Below, one piece after another: positions 1 through 6,415 of a stretch of 18,451 nt of DNA. The stretch is taken from positions 2,093 to 20,543 of the forward strand of contig JAHEFC010000013.1 of NCBI GenBank assembly GCA_024640385.1, read 5' to 3'. Numbering within the stretch: position 1 is the first letter of the stretch; each line of letters starts with the position of its first letter. The position numbers and the translations under genes were made by a program. A model generated the notes under the pieces. That model saw only the letters and a program-made list of their open reading frames with translations, was not told the origin of the DNA and did no database searches. The stretch is from Sphingobacteriales bacterium. GTDB taxonomy: Bacteria; Bacteroidota; Bacteroidia; Chitinophagales; Chitinophagaceae.

Positions 1-43
1 GCCCAAGGTGACCGGCAATAGCGAGAATTAATACATGCCTGAT
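1..43. other. Left-edge stretch with no supportable gene
   Basis: This stretch lies downstream of the HlyD gene and its repeat array. On the minus strand the only ATG (35-37) is followed after one codon by a stop (ATG TAT TAA). One minus-strand frame stays open to the edge but has no start codon and no recognisable motif. The next gene of the export operon presumably begins left of base 1. Confidence 0.5.
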
Positions 44-106
44 AGATCCTCTCGCCTCTCGCCTTTCTCCTCTCGCCTCTCGCCTTTCTCCTCTCGCCTC
101 TCGCCT
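44..106. repeat. Tandem heptamer array flush with the HlyD stop codon
   Basis: On the plus strand eight contiguous 7-mers run from 51 to 106: CTCGCCT, CTCGCCT, TTCTCCT, the same triplet of units again, then CTCGCCT twice. A degenerate unit (AGATCCT) occupies 44-50. The units form a 21-bp higher-order repeat. The last two bases of the final unit are the first two bases of the HlyD stop codon (CTA on the plus strand, 105-107), so the array begins exactly where the coding sequence ends. There are no dyads or unique spacers, so it is not a CRISPR array. Function is unknown. Confidence 0.95.
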
Positions 107-1037
107 AAAACTTTACTTCCCCATACATCCCTATCTTCAAATAGCCGTCGTTCTTCACATCGATCTTCACCGCATACACCAGGTTGGCTCTTTCTTCCTT
201 CGTTTGAATGGTCTTGGGTGTGAATTCAGCCTTGTCTGAGATCCAGCTGATCTTGCCCTCATAATTCCTGAAACCGCCCTTACCATCATCCACTGCCACT
301 TTCACTGCCTGCCCGAGTTTGACTGTTGCTACCTGGTCGCCCGTGAGATAGGCGCGGAGTCTAAGCATATCCAGATCTGCAATCTTATACAGGGCCTTGC
401 CGGGGCTGGTTACTTCTCCTGCCTCTGCATATTTTGTAAGGATGGTTCCGTTCACAGGATTCAACACCACTGAACGCTGCAACTGGTCATCCAGCTGTGC
501 TACTCTTTTGTCCAATGGATCTTTTTCACTGAGAATTCCCCGGTTCTGCGTACCCGTTAGATTCTGCTGCACTTTGATCTGCTGCCGCGTTACATCCATC
601 TGTTTTTTCAACTGGTCGATCTGCGCTACAATATCGTCGAGCTGTTTAGTAGTAGCTGCATCGGCTTTTACCAGTTTGTCAAACCGCTGCCTTTCTTTTT
701 CCAGTGTGACCATTTGTGTTTCCTGGACGGAGAGCTGATTTTTTAATAGCTCAACCTGGGGACCAACATCCGTTGTTTTGTCAGACAGCGCGCCGATGCT
801 CGCTTCCACCTGTTCTTTTTGCAGGCGGATATTGGTTGCATCGATGATGACTGCTGAATCACCTGCAGCCAGTTCAGCGCCTTCATCAGGCTGGAACTTC
901 AGGATCTTCCCTCCAACTTCTGATGATACGATTACTTCTTCGGCTTCAAACACGCCGGAAGCATCATGCTGATCTTTTCCGTTTTGACAACCCAGCAGGA
1001 ATAATATCGAGCTGAGAATAATTATTCTTTTTTTCAT
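105..1037 (-). CDS. HlyD-family periplasmic adaptor lipoprotein of an efflux/ABC export system
   Basis: This is a membrane fusion protein that would bridge an inner-membrane pump to the TolC-like channel encoded just upstream. I start it at the ATG at 1035-1037 (310 aa). From there the protein opens with MKKR, a hydrophobic stretch and a lipobox LLGC with Cys17, so it is probably a lipid-anchored lipoprotein. The longer start at 1067 puts ten polar residues before the signal peptide and overlaps the preceding gene by 29 bp. Residues of about 35-70 (VSSEVGGKILKF...EGAELAAGD) and of about 190-220 (LNPVNGTILTKYAEAGEVTSPG) are the two halves of the barrel-sandwich/lipoyl-like domain. Between them lies a long coiled-coil hairpin rich in Gln, Leu and Lys (about 75-165). 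A beta-barrel domain follows. The composition resembles YbhG-type adaptors that serve ABC-2 exporters. The spacing to the TolC stop is 1 bp (TGATATG), so the two are surely co-transcribed. The pump and its substrate are not visible. Confidence 0.9.
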   Translation of the reverse strand: MKKRIIILSSILFLLGCQNGKDQHDASGVFEAEEVIVSSEVGGKILKFQPDEGAELAAGDSAVIIDATNIRLQKEQVEASIGALSDKTTDVGPQVELLKNQLSVQETQMVTLEKERQRFDKLVKADAATTKQLDDIVAQIDQLKKQMDVTRQQIKVQQNLTGTQNRGILSEKDPLDKRVAQLDDQLQRSVVLNPVNGTILTKYAEAGEVTSPGKALYKIADLDMLRLRAYLTGDQVATVKLGQAVKVAVDDGKGGFRNYEGKISWISDKAEFTPKTIQTKEERANLVYAVKIDVKNDGYLKIGMYGEVKF

Positions 1038-1038
1038 A

Positions 1039-2301
1039 TCAATTACCTGTAGTTGTTTTCTGATCAATTATTGCCTGCAAAAGCTGCAACCTGTGCAGCA
1101 CCTGGTTCTGCCTTGCCTGCTCTTCTGCATTCAGTTCACGGATATAATCACTTGAAGTGATCACACCGTTCTCCAGTTGTGCAGCAGATGCCTCTTTTAC
1201 CTGCTGCCTCAAAACAATGATCTGGTCATCAGTGCCAATGAGATCCCTGTATTTATCAATGTCACCCTGGCTCTTCTTCAGTTCGGCCCGGATATTCAGC
1301 AAAAGCTGTTCTTCCTGCAAGCCCAGCGACTGCCGGTTGAAATCATTGACCTGGCGGTCGCGTCCGAGATTATAAAATCCATTGAGGTTCCAGGCAAGTC
1401 TCACTCCTCCGATATAGAAGAAATCAAATTCATTCACCAGCATATTCAGGCCGGGCTTACCATACCCACCCTGTGCAAAAAGACTGATCCTGGGCGTTTT
1501 TTTCACGTCCAGCGAACGACGCATCTCATCGTTCAATTTCACCTGCCTTTTCAACAATTCAATTTCCGGGCGGTTAATCGAACTGGTATCAGGCAGTTGC
1601 TCTGCAGGATATTTAAGTTCTGCATCACGGGGAAGCTCCTGGCCGATAAATACCGACAGCACATCGATCAATGCCTTCCTGGAATACCTGAGATCCGTGT
1701 TTCGCTGCACATTGCGCAGCTTCTCTGCCTGCAGGCTGGCCAATGAAGAACGATAAGAAGTCCCCTGCTCTACCTGCGCTTCCACTTTCCTGATCACAGC
1801 GTCAATATCTTTCTGCGAAAGCTCTACCAGCTTCAGTTGTTCATCAATGAACAACACACTGAACCAGATATCGTTGATCCGCTCTTTCAATTTCTGGTAC
1901 TCCACTTCGATCTTCTGCTCGTCTACCAGTCTTTGCTGTTCGAGCAGAGACTTCTGTGACTTCACATTTCCACCATCGAACACGGCCTGGTTAATGTCCA
2001 GGAGAGCGCGATACTGATCCTTGCTTAAAGGCTCAAACTGGAATTGAGGGATCTTGATGGGAACCTCGGTTACGGCCGATTGGTAAGTAGCCTGGCCACT
2101 CAGGGTGACCTGCGGCCAGAATCCAGAGGACAGGCTCTTCATATTCAGGCCCGATGTTCTGGCTATGAGGTCTTTCTGCTTAGTGAGCGGATAATTCCTG
2201 ATGGCTAACTGATAAGCTTCTTCAAGCCCCAGCACTACTGGCTCACTGGCCATCAATGCCGCCGGAAAGAAACCGATGATCAGTAAGAACAACTTTCTCA
2301 T
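1039..2301 (-). CDS. TolC-like outer-membrane efflux protein
   Basis: This is an outer-membrane channel for a tripartite export system. The 420-aa product has a Sec signal peptide (MRKLFLLIIGFFPAALMAS, cleavage near residue 19) and then the typical OEP opening, LGLEEAYQLAIRNYPLTKQ. Two repeats of long amphipathic helices follow (about 110-215 and 310-415), with beta-strand-like segments near residues 65-80 and 270-300 (ISLFAQGGYGKPGLN). Length agrees with the family (about 400-480 aa). Its ATG overlaps the TetR stop codon in an ATGA arrangement, and the adaptor gene starts 1 bp after its own stop, so the three genes form one translation-coupled unit. The likely partner is an ABC-2 or similar transporter encoded beyond the left edge. 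The transported compound cannot be told from the sequence. Confidence 0.92.
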   Translation of the reverse strand: MRKLFLLIIGFFPAALMASEPVVLGLEEAYQLAIRNYPLTKQKDLIARTSGLNMKSLSSGFWPQVTLSGQATYQSAVTEVPIKIPQFQFEPLSKDQYRALLDINQAVFDGGNVKSQKSLLEQQRLVDEQKIEVEYQKLKERINDIWFSVLFIDEQLKLVELSQKDIDAVIRKVEAQVEQGTSYRSSLASLQAEKLRNVQRNTDLRYSRKALIDVLSVFIGQELPRDAELKYPAEQLPDTSSINRPEIELLKRQVKLNDEMRRSLDVKKTPRISLFAQGGYGKPGLNMLVNEFDFFYIGGVRLAWNLNGFYNLGRDRQVNDFNRQSLGLQEEQLLLNIRAELKKSQGDIDKYRDLIGTDDQIIVLRQQVKEASAAQLENGVITSSDYIRELNAEEQARQNQVLHRLQLLQAIIDQKTTTGN

Positions 2302-2936
2302 TTTCTGTATTTAATAGATTCTATAATGAATTCAGACACTTCATCCACCCTGGCCTTCATCATGTTGTCAAATTGCCTGTCTGAAATACCTGTCACCTTC
2401 CTGAAGACCGGGCTTCCCATGAACGGAAACATGCAAAGGGATATCATATTCAAAAACAACTGGTGAGGATCCACTTTGCGGATCTCTTTTTTCTTCACCG
2501 CCACTTCAATGGAATTCAGCACATCCTTTACGGGCCTGAACCTCGTCTCTTCCACCAGCTTTAAAAATCCCTTTCCGGAATCCGAATGCAATTCATGGAG
2601 CACAAACATAGGTATATACGGATGTTCCATCCAGGTACTGATGTATGAATTGCAGAATGCCCTGATCTTATCGTTAAAACTGATCCCCGGATCGCTGAAG
2701 ATGGAACTGATCTGGGGCATTAATTTTCCGATCGCCTCTTTGAATATCACCTCAAAAAGTTTCTCCTTGCTCCGGAAATAATAATGCAGGAGCGCTTTAT
2801 TGATACCCGCTTCATCGGCTATATCCTGCATCCGTGCACCGGCATACCCTTTAGAGAACAACACTTTTTTTGCTGCTGCCAGAATTTTTTCCTCTGAATT
2901 TTCATCTGCCTTCACCTTGTTTCTATTTTTAACCAT
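2298..2936 (-). CDS. TetR/AcrR-family transcriptional regulator of the export operon
   Basis: This 212-aa one-component repressor has a TetR DNA-binding domain at about residues 15-62 (EKILAAAKKVLFSKGYAG, then MQDIADEAGINKALLHYYFRSKEKLF with the helix-turn-helix). The C-terminal ligand-binding domain is helical. I use the ATG at 2934-2936 (MVKNRNK). A longer reading frame to a TTG at 2957 exists, but that TTG is the last three bases of a perfect -7 promoter box, so it would not be in the transcript. The stop overlaps the ATG of the TolC-like gene. Two near-perfect palindromes lie on the transcription start and the start codon, which points to autorepression together with the two export genes. 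TetR first, then channel and adaptor, is a common layout of drug or metabolite exporters. The inducer is unknown. Confidence 0.9.
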   Translation of the reverse strand: MVKNRNKVKADENSEEKILAAAKKVLFSKGYAGARMQDIADEAGINKALLHYYFRSKEKLFEVIFKEAIGKLMPQISSIFSDPGISFNDKIRAFCNSYISTWMEHPYIPMFVLHELHSDSGKGFLKLVEETRFRPVKDVLNSIEVAVKKKEIRKVDPHQLFLNMISLCMFPFMGSPVFRKVTGISDRQFDNMMKARVDEVSEFIIESIKYRK

Positions 2937-2954
2937 TTGGTTAAACCATTTGGT
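2932..2954. promoter_or_regulatory. Putative TetR operator: two palindromes overlapping the start codon
   Basis: The palindrome ACCATTTGGT (arms ACCA/TGGT) occurs twice, at 2932-2941 and 2945-2954, exactly 13 bp apart. The junction TGGTTTAACCA (coding strand) is itself a perfect inverted repeat, so the whole site is a nested dyad. It lies immediately after the -7 box and includes the TetR ATG. Position and symmetry fit a TetR autorepression site; binding itself is inferred. Confidence 0.75.
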
Positions 2955-2986
2955 CAAAAGTAAAATAAAAAAAATTACCGTGCAAA
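2955..2986 (-). promoter_or_regulatory. Bacteroidota-type promoter of the TetR-TolC-HlyD operon
   Basis: On the minus strand there is TTTG (2983-2986), then 20 bp from its last base to TACTTTTG (2955-2962), which is a perfect match to the Bacteroidota -7 consensus TAnnTTTG with an accepted spacing. The surrounding DNA is very A/T-rich. Transcription would start near 2950, giving a leader of only about 15 nt before the ATG at 2936. Confidence 0.75.
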
Positions 2987-3056
2987 CAGGGTTATTGTTT
3001 TTTTTTAAATTTCGGAAAAGAAGTGCCGGGCCTGGCTGGCCGACAAATGCAATTTT

Positions 3057-3503
3057 TTAGGATTTTCGCTGGCTAAGCGTCTCGTAATAAGGAACATCAT
3101 CGAGCGCCACCGCATCCTTCTGGAACCAATAATCCCTGGTTACAACATGGCCGTCCGGTGTCCGGAGAAGTCGGCCGAATATAGCATTGGTGGTATTAAA
3201 GGTATAATCAGTAACACCGATGGTAAATGTCTCGGGAACAACGGGCGCTGTAACCTGCGCTCCTGCAACCTGCTCACTGGAACCTGCAACCTGCCCTCCT
3301 GCAACCTGCCCACTGGAACCTGCAACCTGCGCCCCTGCTGCCTGTCCTTTAGGCGCCGGCGAAGGAACCACCACTACTTCAAATCCATTGTGTTCAAGCA
3401 ACGGCTTGAGAAAAGCAACCCGTTCAGGGCTTGCATTTCTTTCTGCAATGCCGCATTTTATTCCGTTCAACTCTTCAAATGGATGATTCTGATTGATAGC
3501 CAT
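3057..3503 (-). CDS. Conserved-looking unknown protein following nuoN, with repeat-derived linker
   Basis: I do not recognise a named family. The 148-aa product has no signal peptide or membrane segment and is probably cytoplasmic. It has three parts. Residues 1-50 contain ELNGIKCGIAERN and FLKPLLEHNGFEVVVVPSP, which look like a small alpha/beta unit. Residues 54-85 are a low-complexity linker of QVAGSSx-QVAGx repeats. Residues 90-148 (TFTIGVTDYTFNTTNAIFGRLL, then TPDGHVVTRDYWFQ) are again well structured in appearance. The linker is encoded by an array of 7-mers with a corrective 8-mer in each block. The gene starts 13 bp after the nuoN stop on the same strand, so it is probably the last gene of the complex I operon. 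A role in assembly or regulation of complex I is possible by position only; no catalytic motif is visible. Confidence 0.8.
   Translation of the reverse strand: MAINQNHPFEELNGIKCGIAERNASPERVAFLKPLLEHNGFEVVVVPSPAPKGQAAGAQVAGSSGQVAGGQVAGSSEQVAGAQVTAPVVPETFTIGVTDYTFNTTNAIFGRLLRTPDGHVVTRDYWFQKDAVALDDVPYYETLSQRKS
3251..3344 (-). repeat. In-frame 7-mer/8-mer tandem array inside the unknown gene
   Basis: Read on the plus strand the units are TAACCTG, CGCTCCTG, CAACCTG, CTCACTG, GAACCTG, CAACCTG, CCCTCCTG, CAACCTG, CCCACTG, GAACCTG, CAACCTG, CGCCCCTG, CTGCCTG. Lengths are 7,8,7,7,7,7,8,7,7,7,7,8,7. Five units (four 7-mers plus one 8-mer) make a 36-bp higher-order repeat, which equals 12 codons and encodes QVAGSS(G/E)QVAG(G/A). 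The array has no stop codon in several frames, which explains the cysteine-rich plus-strand reading frames over it. Confidence 0.93.
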
Positions 3504-3516
3504 AGGTCAAATATTA

Positions 3517-4914
3517 CTAAACCATTGAATTAATATGATCATAGATCCAGCTGACAATACCGGCCAGTACGATACCTGCTGAACATATCACCAGGCCAAG
3601 GCCTACCGGTTTCAATATCTTTACTTCCTGCACCTGTTCACCATCCGGCGCACTGAACACCAGCTTAACAATACGCAGGTAATAGTATAATGATACGATC
3701 ATGTTCAGCGCGGCAATAGTGATAAACCAGTAATTGCCTTTTGCAGCACCAGCCATCAGCAGAAACAGTTTTCCAAAAAAACCTGCTGCGGGTGGGATGC
3801 CGGCCAACGAAAACAATCCCAATGCCAAGGCCCATGCCAGGGCAGGTGATGTTTTATACAATCCCTTCAACTGGCTGATGTTTTCAATACCCAGTTGGGA
3901 GCGTAGCACTGATGCAACGCCAAAAGCTGCAAGATTCGAGAATACGTAAACCAGTACAAAATATGTTACCGCGCTGATCACCTGGCTGTTCTGTCCACTT
4001 AGAGCCACCAGGATAAAACCAACTTGCGCAATAGAAGAGAAAGCCAGGAAGCGCAGGAAATTATCCTGCCTCAGGGCAAAGAAATTACCGATCAGCATGG
4101 TAAGTATAGACAGCACAACCACCAAAGTGTACCAGGGTGCAGAAAGATTGGGGAATAATTTATAGAGGATATTGAACAAGGCAAATGATACGGCGCCCTT
4201 TGAAGCTACACTGAGAAATGCAGTTACCGCTACCGGTGAGCCTTCGTAAACATCCGCTGTCCAGAAATGAAACGGCACAACAGACAATTTAAAGGCAAAT
4301 GCACTGAACAGGAACACGAATGCCATAATATGCAATGGTTCATTCCGCAGGCTACCCCAGATTGTTGCAAAATCGAGCGATCCTGAAATGCCATAGATCA
4401 ACGAAATTCCAAATAACATAATGCCGGAAGCCAGTGCAGAAGACATGACCATTTTCATGGCCGCCTCTGAACTCTTTCTCCTTTCCAGGTCAAAATTTGC
4501 CATAGCAGCTACCGGTATACTCGCCAGTTCAAGGGACAGGTAAAACATCAGCAAATGATCACTGGATACCAGGAAGAACATACCCAACAAGGCAGAAAGC
4601 ATCAGCATGAAAAACTCAGGCATATGTTCATGGTCTTTCAGCCAGTCCGAACACAATAATGAGATCAGGTAAACTGCCAGGGAAAGTATGCCTTTCTGAA
4701 AACCTGCCAGTTCATTATGGACAAACATTCCGTTAAATATCCTTCCTGTTTCATTGAAACCGAATGAAACAGCCACGTTGATCAGAAGCAACAACTGAAC
4801 CAGGGAAAGCAATGTGCCGTTCGGTAAACCTTTTCCAAGTTTGATGAACATGAGAATGAAGATGATGAGTATCACCATCAGTTCCGATTTCATCAATTGT
4901 AAATACTCATTCAT
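3517..4914 (-). CDS. nuoN: NADH-quinone oxidoreductase (complex I) subunit N
   Basis: This is an antiporter-like proton-pumping subunit of the complex I membrane arm in the inner membrane. The 465-aa product has about 14 membrane segments. The key charged residues of the half-channels are present: Glu129 in FYLSLELASIP (TM5), Lys209 in FAFKLSVVPFHFWTADVYEG (TM7) and Lys239 in FLSVASKG (TM8). The order L-M-N with 9-10 bp gaps is the normal distal end of a nuo operon. The start at 4914 is 9 bp after nuoM, and there is no better alternative. The N-terminus is short compared with many NuoN proteins (about 480-500 aa), which suggests a missing or shortened first helix region; otherwise it appears intact. 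Confidence 0.95.
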   Translation of the reverse strand: MNEYLQLMKSELMVILIIFILMFIKLGKGLPNGTLLSLVQLLLLINVAVSFGFNETGRIFNGMFVHNELAGFQKGILSLAVYLISLLCSDWLKDHEHMPEFFMLMLSALLGMFFLVSSDHLLMFYLSLELASIPVAAMANFDLERRKSSEAAMKMVMSSALASGIMLFGISLIYGISGSLDFATIWGSLRNEPLHIMAFVFLFSAFAFKLSVVPFHFWTADVYEGSPVAVTAFLSVASKGAVSFALFNILYKLFPNLSAPWYTLVVVLSILTMLIGNFFALRQDNFLRFLAFSSIAQVGFILVALSGQNSQVISAVTYFVLVYVFSNLAAFGVASVLRSQLGIENISQLKGLYKTSPALAWALALGLFSLAGIPPAAGFFGKLFLLMAGAAKGNYWFITIAALNMIVSLYYYLRIVKLVFSAPDGEQVQEVKILKPVGLGLVICSAGIVLAGIVSWIYDHINSMV

Positions 4915-4923
4915 ATTCCTTCT

Positions 4924-6405
4924 TTATTTTCCTGCCAATTTATTTGTGATCACTTCCACGCCCGGACTTACCAGGTCGTTCAGCCAGAATGGCGCCAGCC
5001 CCATCAGCAGAATGCCCGCGATCAGGATCACAGCCGCCCATTTCTCATTCCATCTTCCATCGTCTTTTTGATCGCTGCTGTATTTCAGGGGCCCCATGGA
5101 TACCTGGCCTACAGCCCGCAGAATATATACGGCAGTTACAACGATCGAAGCACAGGCAATTACAGTTGCTGCCCTGTGGAAGAAAGTCTGATTTTCCCAT
5201 GAACCCACAAAGACCGTCATCTCTGCAACAAATCCGCTCAACCCGGGAAGCCCCAGGGAAGCAAAGCCAGCTATATATAATGTAGTTATGATAAACGGCA
5301 TCACTTTGAGCAATCCACCCATATCGGCCACCATCCGGGTATGCGTTCTTTCATAGACCATGCCGATGATGGCGAAGAAAAGGGCTGTCATCAGACCATG
5401 CGAAACCATCTGGAATACTGCACCGGTGATCGCTGTTTTTGTAAGCATCCCAATGCCCAGTAAAACAAAGCCGCAATGGCTGATTGAAGAATATGCATTG
5501 ATATATTTAAGATCTTTCTGCATCATGGTAGCGAAGGCTCCATAGATGATAGCGATGGATGCGAGTATAATAATGATACTGGAATATTCATGTGCACCTT
5601 CAGGAAATAAATAGGTGGCGGCCCTGAGACAACCGTAACCTCCAAGCTTCATGGATATCCCAGCCAGGAACATGGAACCTGCGGTTGGCGCAGAAGAGTG
5701 ACCGTCAGGCACCCAGGTATGAAAAGGAAACATGGCTGTGAATATGCCGAAACCGGTAAAGATCAAAGGGAAAACCCAGCGCTGCAATGAAAAGGGGATA
5801 TTCATTTCCGCCAGTTTGGGCATATCGAAAGTGCGCAATTCCGGAGGCATGGAGAAATACATACCCAGCAAAGCGATCAGGATCAGGGCGGAACCGCCCA
5901 TGAGCATCAGTGCCAGTTTATTGGCACTGTAATCTTTGTTTCCACTGCCCCAAATGCTGATGAACAGATATTTAGGGATCACTGCGATCTCCAGGAAGAA
6001 AAACATCACCATCAGGTCCAGCGATATGAAAAAACCATAGGCGCCAAAGCCCAGCAGGGTGAGGAAGAAGAAGAATTCTTTTTTCATCTTCTCCATATTC
6101 CACGATACCAGCACCCCTGCTATGACCACAAATGCCGTCAACAGGATCATGGCAATGGATATTCCATCAACGCCAATATGGAAACTGAATCCCAGGGAAG
6201 GGAACCATTGGTACTGCTGCTCAAACAAAATAGGGAATACATTTCCTATAGACCGCTCCTGTGTGAACGCCGCATATAACACAAGGGCCAAAACAAGCTG
6301 TACCAGGGCTCCGGCCAACGCTGCAGTCCTGGCATGTTTTTCATTCAGGCCCAGTATAGCGAGCCCGGTGAGCAAAGGGATCAGTATAATTAGAATAAGA
6401 TTCAT
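4924..6405 (-). CDS. nuoM: NADH-quinone oxidoreductase (complex I) subunit M
   Basis: This is the middle antiporter-like subunit of the complex I membrane arm, a 493-aa protein with about 14 membrane helices. The TM5 glutamate is present (Glu139 in FFFLEIAVIPKY). The TM8 lysine (FLAGISMKLGGYG) and the TM12 glutamate (LSGFVAEMTVF) are also present. The TM7 lysine found in most NuoM proteins (seven residues before the His of the PxHxWxPDxH motif) is replaced: the local sequence is FGIFTAMFPFHTWVPDGH, with Phe222 at that place. A nearby unusual lysine, Lys145 in VIPKY of TM5, might compensate. This comparison is from remembered family sequences, not a computed alignment. The gene lies 10 bp after nuoL and 9 bp before nuoN. 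Confidence 0.95.
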   Translation of the reverse strand: MNLILIILIPLLTGLAILGLNEKHARTAALAGALVQLVLALVLYAAFTQERSIGNVFPILFEQQYQWFPSLGFSFHIGVDGISIAMILLTAFVVIAGVLVSWNMEKMKKEFFFFLTLLGFGAYGFFISLDLMVMFFFLEIAVIPKYLFISIWGSGNKDYSANKLALMLMGGSALILIALLGMYFSMPPELRTFDMPKLAEMNIPFSLQRWVFPLIFTGFGIFTAMFPFHTWVPDGHSSAPTAGSMFLAGISMKLGGYGCLRAATYLFPEGAHEYSSIIIILASIAIIYGAFATMMQKDLKYINAYSSISHCGFVLLGIGMLTKTAITGAVFQMVSHGLMTALFFAIIGMVYERTHTRMVADMGGLLKVMPFIITTLYIAGFASLGLPGLSGFVAEMTVFVGSWENQTFFHRAATVIACASIVVTAVYILRAVGQVSMGPLKYSSDQKDDGRWNEKWAAVILIAGILLMGLAPFWLNDLVSPGVEVITNKLAGK

Positions 6406-6415
6406 AACAATTTAT

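Noticed and set aside
44..106. CRISPR-like array
   Set aside because: Units are contiguous 7-mers without unique spacers, and no cas gene is nearby.
1038..1067. Longer start for the HlyD-like protein
   Set aside because: It would overlap the TolC-like gene by 29 bp and place polar residues before an otherwise ideal lipoprotein signal peptide.
1177..1746. Plus-strand open frame of 189 aa opposite the TolC-like gene
   Set aside because: It is antisense to a clear outer-membrane factor gene, has no recognisable domain, and its composition is that of a shadow frame.
2937..2957. TTG start giving a TetR protein seven residues longer
   Set aside because: The TTG is part of the -7 promoter box and would lie upstream of the transcript start.
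3005..3045. Intrinsic terminator after the unknown gene (GGCC...GGCC around 3027-3039)
   Set aside because: The stem is only four base pairs with mismatches outside it, and no U-run follows directly on the transcript.
3147..3533. Cysteine-rich plus-strand frames (CNL, PATC repeats) over the unknown gene
   Set aside because: The repeated Cys pattern is produced by the 7-mer array read on the other strand; the array simply lacks stop codons. The minus frame has ordered flanking domains and operon position.
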